Assembly: GCF_026965535.1 (NCBI RefSeq)
Contig: NZ_CP114039.1
Location: 2,232,001 to 2,296,000 of the forward strand
Length of the DNA: 64,000 bases
Origin: Corallococcus sp. NCRR
Lineage (GTDB): Bacteria > Myxococcota > Myxococcia > Myxococcales > Myxococcaceae
Reading direction: 5' to 3'
In this document: positions 1 through 8,300 of the stretch, in pieces
Layout: each line of letters opens with the position of its first letter
How positions within the stretch are numbered: the stretch's first letter is position 1
Notes under the pieces: generated by a model
What the model was told of the DNA's origin: nothing
Database searches by the model: none
The model's input: only the letters and a program-made list of their open reading frames with translations
Program-made: the position numbers and the translations under genes

Positions 1-1
1 G

Positions 2-2245
2 TTCCTGGACCGGTTCCACCACGAGGCCAAGGTGCTGGTGCACCTGGTCCACTCCTCCATCGCCCAGGTGTACGACATGGGCGAGGCGGACGGCACCTAC
101 TACATGGCCCTGGAGTACGTGGCGGGCGTGGACCTGGGGTACCTGCTGGAGCAGGCCCGGGTGCAGGGGCGGGCGGTGCCGGCGCCGGTGGCGCTCTACA
201 TCGGCCAGCGCATGGCGGAAGGGCTGGGGTACGCGCACCGCAAGACGGGCACGGACGGCGAGCCCCTGGGCATCGTCCACCGCGACGTGTCCCCGCACAA
301 CGTGATGGTGTCGTACGAGGGCGAGGTGAAGGTCATCGACTTCGGCCTCGCGAAGTCCACCGCGCGCAGCAAGTACACGCTGCCGTCCACGGTGATGGGG
401 AAGCTGGGCTACATGTCCCCGGAGCAGGTCCGCGCGGAGCCGCTGGACCACCGCAGCGACATCTACTCCTGCGCGGTGGTGGTGTGGGAGATGCTGGCGG
501 GCCGTGGGCTGGTTCCCCACGGCACCGTGGGCGAGATGATGGCGGCGATGTCGCACCCGGTGGTGCCGCCGCTGGCGGAGTCCCGTCCGGACGTGGAGCC
601 GTCGCTGGAGGCCGTGCTGCGCCGGGCGCTGGCGCCGTCGCCGGCGGACCGGTACGCGCGGGCGGATGAGTTCGCGCGGGCGCTCAACGCGGAGCTCCTG
701 CGCTCGGGGAACCCCCTGGGGGCGGAGGAGGTGGGCGAGTTCGTGCGCGCGCTCTGCCCGGAGGCCTTCGCGGAGCAGCGCAAGCTGACGTCCAGCGTGC
801 ACGGGGAGCGGCGCACGCCGTCGCCCGCGCCCCGGAGCGGTTCGGGCACGGGGCTGTATGGCGGCTCCGGAAGTGGCGCGGCGGCCGTCCAGGGCCCGGA
901 GGAGCAGGCCGGGAACAGGCCCAACACCGGGCGCATCGACGTGGACGGGGCGGCGCTCGGGCCGGGGGGCACGTTCGTGTCCCATCCCTCGGGCTCCGGT
1001 GGCGTGCCGGGCACGCCGGGTTCTGGTGGTGTGGCGCGGCCGGACTCCGGTGGCGTGGCCCTGCCCGCGCCGGGCCCTGGCGGTGTGGCGCGGCCGGGCT
1101 CCGGTGGCGTGGCGGGGTCCACGCCGGGCTCTGGCGGCGTGGCGCGGAGCGGATCCGGTGGTGTGGCGCGGAGCACCGACGAGGTGGACGCGGCCGCGCT
1201 CGGTGCGACGGCGGTGCACCTGTCGCCCGCGCCGCCGAAGGGCGCCGGGGTGGCGGGCACGTCCGGACAGCTGCCGGCGCAGCCCGAGCCCCGCAGGCCG
1301 GTGGCGCGGATCGCCGTGGCGGCGCTGCTGCTGGTGGGCGCCTCCGTGGGCATCACCGCCTACGTGCTGCGCCCGCACACGGCCGAGCAGCCCGTGGTGC
1401 CCCAGACGCTCCCGCCGTCCGAGCCGGTGGTGGCCGCCGCGCCCCCGAAGGTGGACGAGCCGCCTCCCGCGGTGACGCCGCCCGTGGAGCCTCCTCCCGA
1501 GGCCGAGGCGGTGGACGCGGGCGTGGTGGCGGGCGCGCAGGAGCCGGAGGTGAAGCCGGTGACGAAGCCCGTGCCCGGGCCGAAGCGGCCCGCGCAGCCC
1601 CAGGTCGAGCTGCTGCCCTCGCATCTGCCCGTGGCGAAGATTGGCGAAACGGGCGGCGGCCAGCGCGTGGTGAACGCGTCGGTGCCGTCTGGCATCAACG
1701 CGGGCACGGTGTTCAAGGTGGTGGGCCCCATCCAGAAGGGGACCCGCAAGCGGCCCGTGCTGGGGACGGCGACCGTGGTGACCATCAACCCGAGCCGCGA
1801 GCGCATGACCCTGCGGCTGGACGCGGAGGCGGACGCGGCGAAGGAGCCGCGCTTCCTGCTGATGACCGTGCGCCCGTCGGGGCCGGCGCTGCCCACGTCC
1901 GCGGCCGTGCCCGAGGTCCCGCAGGCCGCGCCGCCCGAGGAGAAGCCCGTGGAGCGCTCACGCCTCCTGGGCCAGGCGGAGATCGACGGCATCCTGGGGA
2001 CCGGCCTCAACAGCACCCTCTATGTGATCAGCTCCGACACGCGGACCTGGCACAACTGCGCCATCGTCCTGAACGGGCGCAAGGAAGCGCGGATGGCGCG
2101 GCTGGAGCCCTATCAGACGCACAAGGTCCCGGTGGAGATGCCCAAGTACTTCCGGGTGAACAACAAGGCGCCCGCGGTGGGAGAGAAGGCCGTGTGGGTG
2201 AGCTGCGACGAGGGCGAGGACACCTTCGCGCTGCGCAAGCGCTGA
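2..2245 (+). CDS. Ser/Thr protein kinase, membrane-anchored (5' end off window)
   Basis: Eukaryote-like (Hanks-type) protein kinase whose start lies upstream of the window; the frame is open from base 2, so the glycine loop and catalytic lysine are missing here. The alpha-C glutamate (HHEAKVL), the catalytic loop HRDVSPHNV, the metal-binding DFG in IDFGLAKS and the APE-like SPEQV are all present, so it should be active. The kinase domain is followed by a low-complexity SGGVARPG-type linker, one membrane helix (about 1305-1365), a Pro-rich stretch and a roughly 200-residue C-terminal region, probably periplasmic, that I do not recognise. The topology fits a transmembrane sensor kinase, of which myxobacteria have many. 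The ligand is unknown. Confidence 0.93.
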   Translation, partial: FLDRFHHEAKVLVHLVHSSIAQVYDMGEADGTYYMALEYVAGVDLGYLLEQARVQGRAVPAPVALYIGQRMAEGLGYAHRKTGTDGEPLGIVHRDVSPHNVMVSYEGEVKVIDFGLAKSTARSKYTLPSTVMGKLGYMSPEQVRAEPLDHRSDIYSCAVVVWEMLAGRGLVPHGTVGEMMAAMSHPVVPPLAESRPDVEPSLEAVLRRALAPSPADRYARADEFARALNAELLRSGNPLGAEEVGEFVRALCPEAFAEQRKLTSSVHGERRTPSPAPRSGSGTGLYGGSGSGAAAVQGPEEQAGNRPNTGRIDVDGAALGPGGTFVSHPSGSGGVPGTPGSGGVARPDSGGVALPAPGPGGVARPGSGGVAGSTPGSGGVARSGSGGVARSTDEVDAAALGATAVHLSPAPPKGAGVAGTSGQLPAQPEPRRPVARIAVAALLLVGASVGITAYVLRPHTAEQPVVPQTLPPSEPVVAAAPPKVDEPPPAVTPPVEPPPEAEAVDAGVVAGAQEPEVKPVTKPVPGPKRPAQPQVELLPSHLPVAKIGETGGGQRVVNASVPSGINAGTVFKVVGPIQKGTRKRPVLGTATVVTINPSRERMTLRLDAEADAAKEPRFLLMTVRPSGPALPTSAAVPEVPQAAPPEEKPVERSRLLGQAEIDGILGTGLNSTLYVISSDTRTWHNCAIVLNGRKEARMARLEPYQTHKVPVEMPKYFRVNNKAPAVGEKAVWVSCDEGEDTFALRKR
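1001..1171 (+). repeat. In-frame repeats coding for SGGVARPG-like units
   Basis: Six degenerate copies of a Gly-Ser-Gly-Gly-Val-Ala unit form the linker between the kinase domain and the membrane helix. The DNA repeat stays in frame and G+C rich, so copy number may vary between strains by slippage. Confidence 0.8.
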
Positions 2246-2269
2246 GCGCGGGCCCTTTCGGGCTCGCGC
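2246..2269. terminator. Hairpin between convergent genes
   Basis: A 10-bp stem (GCGCGGGCCC / GGGCTCGCGC, one G-T pair) closes a TTTC loop directly after the kinase stop codon and 6 bp before the stop of the opposing RDD gene. It is placed to end transcription from both sides. There is no long T run. Confidence 0.55.
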
Positions 2270-2275
2270 GGCGCC

Positions 2276-2953
2276 TCAGGGCTTGAGCCGCGTGGCGGCC
2301 ACGGGGCACTCGTTGCGCAGGAACTCGGAGACCTCCTGGTCGCCGCCGTTCGCGTTGCGCACCGCGCGGGACAGGGACGTGCGGCACTGCCAGGTGACCT
2401 CGCGCGTGCCGTGGCAGCAGTGCCACCCGGTCAGCGTGCGGTCCAGGTACTGGAGCATCTCGTCGCGCGTGGGCGTGACGATGCTCCACACCGCGCCCAC
2501 CAGCAGCGCCAGCCCTACCAGCGGCAGCGGCAGGCGCCGCGCCCAGCCCCGGAGGCCGCCCGGAATCACGGCCGCGTGCACGCCCAGCTGCGCATCCAGC
2601 GGCCGGCGTTGCAGCACCACCTGGAGCAGCAGCTCCACCGGCGCGGTGAGCGCGCGCAAGAGCCCCGCGCCCAGACCCGGCACCCGGCCTTCCGCTCGCT
2701 CCAGCTTGAGCCCCAGCGCGTGACGGCCCGGGGTGAGCCCCGTCAGCCCGCCCACACAGGACAGCACCACCCAGGCGGCCCCCATGGCGAACCCCAGCAG
2801 CGCCGGCGTGGACACCCACTCCGCCGCGCGCACCGCCCCCCAACCCACGAGCGCCGCGCCCGTGAGGTCCAATGCATCCGCCACCCAGAGCCGGTTCTGG
2901 AACCGGGCCTCGGTGGGCGGAGTGTCCATGGAGAACAACGTCCCGTCGCTCAT
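2276..2953 (-). CDS. RDD-family membrane protein
   Basis: Integral membrane protein of 225 residues. An Arg near the first helix (FQNRLWVADALDL) and the loop TPGRHALGLKLERAEG match the RDD pattern, in which charged residues lie within hydrophobic helices. About four membrane segments are visible, then a C-terminal soluble part with several Cys (WHCCHG, WQC, NEC). The Cys-rich tail is extra to the usual RDD core and could form disulfides or bind metal. The start is ATG behind AGAGAGGCTG. Substrate and role are unknown; some RDD proteins have been linked to ion transport. It converges on the kinase gene. Confidence 0.7.
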   Translation of the reverse strand: MSDGTLFSMDTPPTEARFQNRLWVADALDLTGAALVGWGAVRAAEWVSTPALLGFAMGAAWVVLSCVGGLTGLTPGRHALGLKLERAEGRVPGLGAGLLRALTAPVELLLQVVLQRRPLDAQLGVHAAVIPGGLRGWARRLPLPLVGLALLVGAVWSIVTPTRDEMLQYLDRTLTGWHCCHGTREVTWQCRTSLSRAVRNANGGDQEVSEFLRNECPVAATRLKP

Positions 2954-3043
2954 CAGCCTCTCTCGTGTACGAGCGGGGCGCGAGCATAGGCGGCCCGCCG
3001 CGCACAGGCGCGCTTCAAAACGCCGTGCCCGGGGGTGTCACTA

Positions 3044-4015
3044 CTACAGATCCAGCACCAGGCGCTTGGACCGGGCGCGTGACACGCAGACCAGCATCCG
3101 CTCATTTCCCGCGGGCTCTTGCTGGAAGAACGTGTCACGGTGCTCCGGCGTTCCCTCGCAGACGCGGGTGACGCAGGTGCCGCAGGAGCCCGCCTCGCAG
3201 TCGCTCTCCACCTTCACGCCGTGGGTGCGCAGCACGTTGAGCACGCTCTTGCCGGCCGGCACGCGCAGCACCTGGCCGGTGCTCTTGAGCGACACCTCGA
3301 AGTCCTCCTCCGGCGTCGCGTGGGTGGCGGACGTGCCCTCCGCGCTGAAGGCCTCGAAGTGCACCTTCTCCCAGGGCCACTTGTGCAGGGTGGCCGCCTC
3401 GCGCACGGCCTTCATCAGGCCCGCCGGGCCGCAGCAGTACAGCCGGGTGCCCGGTCCGCGCGTGGCCAGCAGCGCCCGCACGTCCAGTCCCTTCGTGGGG
3501 TCGCCCCCGTCGTGGTGGATGTGCACGCGGCCCGCGAAGGACGGCGTGGACAACAGCTCCCGGAAGGCGGTGCGGTCCGCGTCGCGCGCGCAGTAGTGCA
3601 GCACCCACTCCGCGCCGGTGCGCTCCAAGAGGCGCGCCATGGCCAGGAGCGGCGTGATGCCGATGCCGCCCGCGATGAGCACGTAGCTGCGCCCGTACAG
3701 GAGGGGGAAGTCGTTGACGGGCTCGCTCACGGTGAGCACGTCGCCCTCGTGGACGTTCTCGTGCATCGCCCTGGAGCCGCCGCGGCCGTTGGCGTCGCGC
3801 TGCACGGCGATGACGTAGCGGTGCGTCTCGCCCGGGTCGTTGCAGAGCGAGTACTGGCGCATGCCGTTGAGGCCCGGCACCTGCACGTCCAGGTGGGCGC
3901 CGGCTTCGAACTCGGGCAGGGGACTGGCGTCCTGGGACACCAGTTCGTAGGACTGGATGCCTTCCGCTTCACGGGTGATGCGCGCCACCCGGAGGCGCAG
4001 CGTGTTCGTCGTCAC
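3044..4015 (-). CDS. VanB-type flavin/2Fe-2S reductase
   Basis: Oxidoreductase of 323 residues resembling the reductase subunit of vanillate O-demethylase and other phthalate-dioxygenase-reductase proteins. The order is a flavin-binding barrel (RQYSLCND motif), an NAD-binding domain (AGGIGITPLLAMARLL, then YCCGPAGLM) and a C-terminal plant-type ferredoxin with the cluster motif CEAGSCGTC plus a later Cys (MLVCVS). It should pass electrons from NAD(P)H through flavin to the iron-sulfur centre and then to a terminal oxygenase, but no oxygenase gene lies beside it. The GTG start at 4015 fits the family N-terminus and follows AAGGGAACAGGGG. The frame stays open far upstream, but that part is antisense to the hemerythrin gene and is not coding. 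Confidence 0.87.
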   Translation of the reverse strand: MTTNTLRLRVARITREAEGIQSYELVSQDASPLPEFEAGAHLDVQVPGLNGMRQYSLCNDPGETHRYVIAVQRDANGRGGSRAMHENVHEGDVLTVSEPVNDFPLLYGRSYVLIAGGIGITPLLAMARLLERTGAEWVLHYCARDADRTAFRELLSTPSFAGRVHIHHDGGDPTKGLDVRALLATRGPGTRLYCCGPAGLMKAVREAATLHKWPWEKVHFEAFSAEGTSATHATPEEDFEVSLKSTGQVLRVPAGKSVLNVLRTHGVKVESDCEAGSCGTCVTRVCEGTPEHRDTFFQQEPAGNERMLVCVSRARSKRLVLDL

Positions 4016-4321
4016 GGTATTGCCCCTGTTCCCTTGCCCGCCGCCCGCGCGAGACCGATCTGGCCGCGCACGGTGTGCACTCCCGGGCCGCCCGGGGAGT
4101 GGGGCCGGGTGCGGTTTTTCCGACAGGTTCCGGACAGAAGGGCCCCTCCGCCCGGCTGCCCTCCGTCCTGACGCGGAGGCCAGGGCGGCGGGGGTGGGCA
4201 CGGCCGGGAATCCATCCCCACCCTTCACTCCGTGCCGCGCTGCGCCAGGGCCTGCCTGGGCCCGAGCGGCTTCGCGATGGGGGAGGCGCGGCCCCCCGAT
4301 TCGATGGAAGGGAGACGGCCC
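4016..4321. other. Divergent intergenic region, 306 bp
   Basis: This region separates the VanB-type reductase and hemerythrin genes and must hold both promoters. The only structure I see is a G+C-rich inverted repeat, ACTCCCGGG ccg CCCGGGGAGT near 4078-4100, with one bulged base. No convincing small gene was found. Confidence 0.5.
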
Positions 4322-4966
4322 ATGGATGCCATCACGTTGCTGAAGGCGGACCACAAGACGGTGGAGCAGCTGTTCCGCAAGTTCGAGAAGGCGGGGGACC
4401 ACGCGCTGGCGCACAAGCGCAAGCTGGTGGACGAGATGGTGCGCGAGCTGTCCATCCACGCCGCCATCGAGGAGCAGGTCTTCTACCCCGCCGTGCGCGC
4501 GCGTTCGGAGGACCTGTCCCCGGACGTGCTGCGCGCGCTGGAGGAGCACCACGTGGTGAAGTGGGTGCTGTCGGAGCTGGACACGCTGCCGCCGGAGTCC
4601 GAGCGCTTCGACGCGAAGGTGCACGTGCTGATGGAGAACGTGCGCGCCCACGTCACGGAGGAGGAGCAGTACCTCTTCCCGGAGGTGAAGAAGGCCTTCA
4701 AGCCGCAGGAGCTGCGGCAGGTGGGCGAGGCGCTGGAGCTGGCGAAGAAGGGCGCGCCCACGCACCCGCACCCGGCCGCGCCGGACACGCCGCCGGGCAA
4801 CCTGCTCACGGGCGCGGTGGCGGCGGTGATGGACATGGGGCGGGACGCGCTGCGCACGGCGCGCCGCAAGGCCGTCACCCAGGTGCGCAAGTCCGCGCCG
4901 CGCCCCTTGCGCAAGCCGTTGGAGTCCATGATGTCGCTGGACCCGACGGGTGATTCGCTGCACTGA
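4322..4966 (+). CDS. Hemerythrin HHE-domain protein
   Basis: Protein of 214 residues with a four-helix hemerythrin domain in its first 140 residues. Candidate di-iron ligands are in ADHKTVEQLF, SIHAAIEEQVFYP, LEEHHVVKW and HVTEEEQYLFPEV, the usual His/His-x3-Glu pattern. Such proteins bind O2 or NO, or sense or store iron. The C-terminal third (about 145-214) is Pro-rich then Arg/Lys-rich and belongs to no domain I know. The ATG at 4322 follows AAGGGAGACGG; the upstream in-frame codons lack a ribosome-binding site. It diverges from the flavin/iron-sulfur reductase, so an O2/NO-related pairing is possible, but that is inference. Confidence 0.88.
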   Translation: MDAITLLKADHKTVEQLFRKFEKAGDHALAHKRKLVDEMVRELSIHAAIEEQVFYPAVRARSEDLSPDVLRALEEHHVVKWVLSELDTLPPESERFDAKVHVLMENVRAHVTEEEQYLFPEVKKAFKPQELRQVGEALELAKKGAPTHPHPAAPDTPPGNLLTGAVAAVMDMGRDALRTARRKAVTQVRKSAPRPLRKPLESMMSLDPTGDSLH

Positions 4967-5088
4967 GCGTCCGGCGCTGGACGCCTCGGGCCCGGTGAAT
5001 GTCCGCTGGGGCTGGGGCGTCCGAAGGGGCATGAGAGGCTTTCGCGCCAGGAAGCGCGAAGGTCTCCGGGCCTTTGGAAGGAGGCGCC

Positions 5089-5838
5089 ATGTCCGCTGTT
5101 CGCAGGATGTTGACGACGTTGGTGGTGCTCGCGGGCTTCACGGCCGCGGCGCAGACGCAGGCTCCGGGCGGTTCACCGCAGCCCCGGCCGCCGGTGGATC
5201 CGCAAGTGCGCACGCTGCGCGTGGAGGGCACGGGCGAGGTGAAGGCGCAGCCGGACGAGGCCTTCATCGACGTGGCGGTGGAGACGTCCGCCGCGAACGC
5301 GAAGGCGGCGGGCGAGGAGAACGCGAAGCGGATGGAGAAGGTGCTTGCGGCGCTCACCGGCGCGGGCATCCCGAAGCGCGATTTGCAGACGCGCAACTAC
5401 AACGTCTATCCCGAGTACACGCCGGCGCCGCCGCAGGGCGGTGAGCCGAAGCTCAAGGGCTACCGGGTGAGCAACCTGGTGAGCGTCCACGTGACGGACC
5501 TGTCCAAGGTGGGGAGCCTGTTGGACAAGGCGCTGGCGGCGGGGGCGAACCGGGTGGACTCGGTGCGCTTCGGGCTGAGCCGACAGGACGCGGTGCAGGG
5601 CGAAGCGCTGCGGCAGGCGGTGTCGCGGGCGCGCAAGTCCGCGGAGGTGCTGGCCGCGTCGCTGAACGTGAAGCTGGGCGCGGTGCTGGACGCGAGCACG
5701 GTGACGGAAGCCCCGCGCCTGTACCCGGCCACCTTCGCCATGGACATGGCGGAGTCGCGAGCCGCGCCCACCACGCCCATCCAGCCGGAGGAGCAGACGG
5801 TGCAGGCGAAGGTGACGCTCATCTTCGCGATTCAGTAG
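5089..5838 (+). CDS. Secreted SIMPL-domain (DUF541) protein
   Basis: Periplasmic or outer-membrane protein of 249 residues. An N-terminal signal peptide (LTTLVVLAGFTAAAQ) precedes a SIMPL domain beginning RVEGTGEVKAQPDEAFIDVAVET, with the typical later segment LVSVHVTDLSKVGSLLDKALAAGAN. The family (E. coli YggE, BP26) is linked to oxidative-stress tolerance and forms oligomeric channel-like assemblies; the biochemical role is unsettled. The ATG at 5089 is chosen because it follows GGAAGGAGGCGCC closely and begins the signal peptide. Confidence 0.88.
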   Translation: MSAVRRMLTTLVVLAGFTAAAQTQAPGGSPQPRPPVDPQVRTLRVEGTGEVKAQPDEAFIDVAVETSAANAKAAGEENAKRMEKVLAALTGAGIPKRDLQTRNYNVYPEYTPAPPQGGEPKLKGYRVSNLVSVHVTDLSKVGSLLDKALAAGANRVDSVRFGLSRQDAVQGEALRQAVSRARKSAEVLAASLNVKLGAVLDASTVTEAPRLYPATFAMDMAESRAAPTTPIQPEEQTVQAKVTLIFAIQ

Positions 5839-5847
5839 GCGCCGGCA

Positions 5848-6831
5848 TCACGGGGCCTGGTCGCGGCGAGCCCGGGTCTTGAGCAGGAGCTCATCCATCA
5901 CGGATGAGAACTTCTGGGGGTCGAAGTTCCTATCCGGCGAATGCGCCTGCTCCACCTCGGAGAACTGCTCGACGAGTTCCCGGAGCGGGTGCTTCATGTA
6001 GTGGCGGTACGCCGCGTAGGTCTTCTTGCGACGGGTGTCCTCGAAGGCCCGCGCGTTGTCCCTCCAGACCTCGCTCCGGTAGCGGTGGTTCACGCCCTCC
6101 TCGAACATGCCTCGCTCGAACCGCTGGCGGATTTGTCCGAGGAACGCCAGCAGGAACAGCTTCGCGTCTTGCTCCCGGTGGAAGACCCGCTCCAGGCCGA
6201 AGGTGTCCAGCCCCACGAGGACATGGTACGTGAGCCCATCCGGCTCACGCTCCTGCTTGTGCTTGGCCTTGCGCCAGTTGACGAGCTCCTCGCCATAGAA
6301 CGTGGACTCGAGATCGTGCGTGCGCAGGAAGACATGCATCGTGTCGCGACAGCGCGCGGCCATCTCGACGTACCGGGAGGAGAGGGTGTCCCAGAGCGCG
6401 CCCTGCGGTCCCCAGTCGTCGCTGCCAAGCCACACCTTGAACCGGGGATTGGTCATCGCATCCAGGATGCCGCCGTACACGGTGCTCTCCAGCGTGTCAT
6501 AGCCCCGGGCGCGCACGTACTGACTGACCTCGATTCCTCCGGACCAGAGGGCCAGCGGTGTTCCCAGGGCCTTGGGTGTCATCAGGTCCTGGGCCCTGGC
6601 GTTGATCAGCCGGTCCAGCGCGATGAACTCGGGGACCGGCAGGTTCCAGGCGTTGACCGCGATGAACTCGGCCCGCCGCTGGAGTCCCCGGATGATGAGC
6701 GCCCACGAGTCCTGGATGAACGCGGGCTGCAGCCGCGCTTCGCGGCAGAGACGTTCGTATTCGCTGTAGTGGGGATGGGTGGCGGGGAAGCGGACGATCT
6801 GGGCCCAGTCCACGTCGGCGCTCGTTGGCAT
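5848..6831 (-). CDS. ADP-ribosyl-cyclase (CD38)-like NAD-processing protein
   Basis: Protein without a signal peptide. Numbering below is from an upstream in-frame GTG at 6849; subtract 6 for the ATG start used here. Residues 99-192 match the CD38/Aplysia cyclase core: LWSGG (W102, CD38 W125), TLEST (E121, CD38 E146), ALWDTLSSRY (W153, CD38 W189) and STFYGEELVN (E188, CD38 E226), with MHVFL between them as in CD38 VHVML. All four active-site positions are kept. These enzymes cleave or cyclise NAD(P)+ to nicotinamide plus ADP-ribose or cyclic ADP-ribose. The disulfide cysteines of animal CD38 are absent, as expected in the cytoplasm. About 130 C-terminal residues are unrecognised. No immunity gene or delivery domain adjoins, so it may be a regulatory or defence enzyme. 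The ATG at 6831 is preferred because TAGGCT lies 8 nt upstream. Confidence 0.72.
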   Translation of the reverse strand: MPTSADVDWAQIVRFPATHPHYSEYERLCREARLQPAFIQDSWALIIRGLQRRAEFIAVNAWNLPVPEFIALDRLINARAQDLMTPKALGTPLALWSGGIEVSQYVRARGYDTLESTVYGGILDAMTNPRFKVWLGSDDWGPQGALWDTLSSRYVEMAARCRDTMHVFLRTHDLESTFYGEELVNWRKAKHKQEREPDGLTYHVLVGLDTFGLERVFHREQDAKLFLLAFLGQIRQRFERGMFEEGVNHRYRSEVWRDNARAFEDTRRKKTYAAYRHYMKHPLRELVEQFSEVEQAHSPDRNFDPQKFSSVMDELLLKTRARRDQAP

Positions 6832-6839
6832 GGACGCGA

Positions 6840-6845
6840 AGCCTA
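6840..6845 (-). promoter_or_regulatory. Putative -10 of a leaderless promoter
   Basis: TAGGCT on the minus strand sits 8 nt before the ATG at 6831, and there is no Shine-Dalgarno sequence. It matches the TANNNT-N6-10-start arrangement seen elsewhere in the window. Confidence 0.4.
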
Positions 6846-6974
6846 GCACTCTGGCTTGAAGCGGCCGGCCGTCCCTTCACCCGTAGGCAGTGGCGCGTGG
6901 CCGGCAGGTGAACGGCTGAATGTCAGACGTGTGTCCTCTGCTCTCCTCTGAGGAGTCACCTCCAGGGGGCGTGG

Positions 6975-8300
6975 ATGCGAATGACGCGAAGTGGGGCTGT
7001 CTGGCTGTGGCTGCTGTTGCCGGTCGCCGCATGGGCGGAGGTCGTCCCGGAGGCGCTGCCCGTGGAGGAGGAAGGGCGCCCATGGAACGAAGCCTGGCGC
7101 AACCTGCTGCGCGTGGAGGCGACGACGCTGGCTTTCCTGCCGCGCGCGAGCGTCGGCACGGACGAGGGCTTCCTCCAGGTGGAGCCCACGCTCGTCTTCG
7201 AGCGAGGTGAGGACTTCGGCCTCAACCTGGGCGCGCCCGTGCGGCTTCGCCTCTGGAGCGGTGGAGTGCGGAGGGAGGACTGGGACAGCGTCTCGGACTT
7301 CGGGCAGGTGGTGCGCGCCCTCAAGCTGGGCTCGGACAACGCGCCCGTGGGTGTCTGGTTTGGCGCGCTGGAGGGCTACAGCCTGCTGTCCGCGCACCTC
7401 GTGCGACGCTACGGCGGGCGGCTCAACCCGGACTACCACCCGGCGGGCGGATTCCTCACCGGTACGCTCGGGCCGCTCTACACGGAGGCCTTCGTCTCGG
7501 ACGTGCTCGGCGCGCGCCTCATGGGCGCCGAGCTCTCCCTGGATGTGGAGCACGTCCTCTTCGGGCCGCCCCGCGAGAAGGCGCGCTACACGCTGGCGCT
7601 GTCGGCGGTACACGACTGGGGCCGCGCCGGAGGCCGGACGCCCTCCGTGACGCTGGTGCACCTGGACGCCATGGCCGTGGTGGTGGTGCGGCCCACCTAC
7701 GAAGTGCACGTTCAAGCGGGGTGGGGCGGCCGGCCCGGTAAAGGCGGTGCGTGGGGCGCGGTGGTGGGCGCGGGCGTGGACGCGCGGACGCCGACGCTGC
7801 GGCTGTTGCTGCGTCTGGAGGCACGCCGGCAGCACGGTAGCTTCCGTCAGGGCTTCTTCGGCCCGGACTACGAACTGGCGCGCTTCAAGGCGGCGGGGCC
7901 GGAAGGCGTGGCACTGGCGGAGGCGTCCTTCCCGGACGGGTACTCAGCCCATGGCGAGGCGGAGGTCGGCTGGGACGCGGTCCGCTACTGGGGTGTCCAC
8001 AAGCACCTGAAGCTGTCGCTGGGGGTGGAGGCCTTCAACTGGGGACGCTTCGACGTGGACGGTCGCGTGGCGGTGCAGCTCTTTGACCGCTCCGTGGAGG
8101 TCGCCGTGAAGGGGCTCGCGGTGGGGGCGGGACAGTCTGGAGCGCGCTACCTGGGCGGGGCGGAGCTGCGCTGGCGCTTGTTGGGCGGGAAGCTCTACGC
8201 CATGGGCACGGCGGGCGCGCTGTTGTTCCCCGAGGGCGTGGGCACGCTGCGGCCGGGTGCCTTCGCCTCGCTGGGCCTGGGAGTGGACAATGCGCGCTGA
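6975..8300 (+). CDS. Outer-membrane beta-barrel-like protein of toxin cassette
   Basis: Exported protein of 441 residues with a signal peptide ending near AWAEVV. It is rich in alternating hydrophobic/polar strands with aromatic ends (for example FGLNLGAPVRLRLWSGG, YEVHVQAGWGG, LKLSLGVEAFNWG), which suggests a beta barrel; no enzyme motif is visible. It overlaps the following lipoprotein toxin gene by 11 bp, so the two are translated together. By position it could be an accessory for the toxin, comparable to the sitB genes of Myxococcus sitBAI cassettes, but homology to SitB was not tested. The ATG at 6975 lies 5 nt after AGGGGG. Confidence 0.65.
   Translation: MRMTRSGAVWLWLLLPVAAWAEVVPEALPVEEEGRPWNEAWRNLLRVEATTLAFLPRASVGTDEGFLQVEPTLVFERGEDFGLNLGAPVRLRLWSGGVRREDWDSVSDFGQVVRALKLGSDNAPVGVWFGALEGYSLLSAHLVRRYGGRLNPDYHPAGGFLTGTLGPLYTEAFVSDVLGARLMGAELSLDVEHVLFGPPREKARYTLALSAVHDWGRAGGRTPSVTLVHLDAMAVVVVRPTYEVHVQAGWGGRPGKGGAWGAVVGAGVDARTPTLRLLLRLEARRQHGSFRQGFFGPDYELARFKAAGPEGVALAEASFPDGYSAHGEAEVGWDAVRYWGVHKHLKLSLGVEAFNWGRFDVDGRVAVQLFDRSVEVAVKGLAVGAGQSGARYLGGAELRWRLLGGKLYAMGTAGALLFPEGVGTLRPGAFASLGLGVDNAR

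Noticed and set aside
4016-5032. Upstream extension of the VanB-type reductase frame by 339 codons
   Set aside because: The extension runs antisense through the hemerythrin gene and has no conserved sequence; the family N-terminus begins at 4015.
5848-6831. The ADP-ribosyl-cyclase-like gene as part of the adjacent toxin cassette
   Set aside because: It is transcribed the other way, lacks a signal peptide and has no immunity gene beside it; nothing ties it to the lipoprotein toxin.
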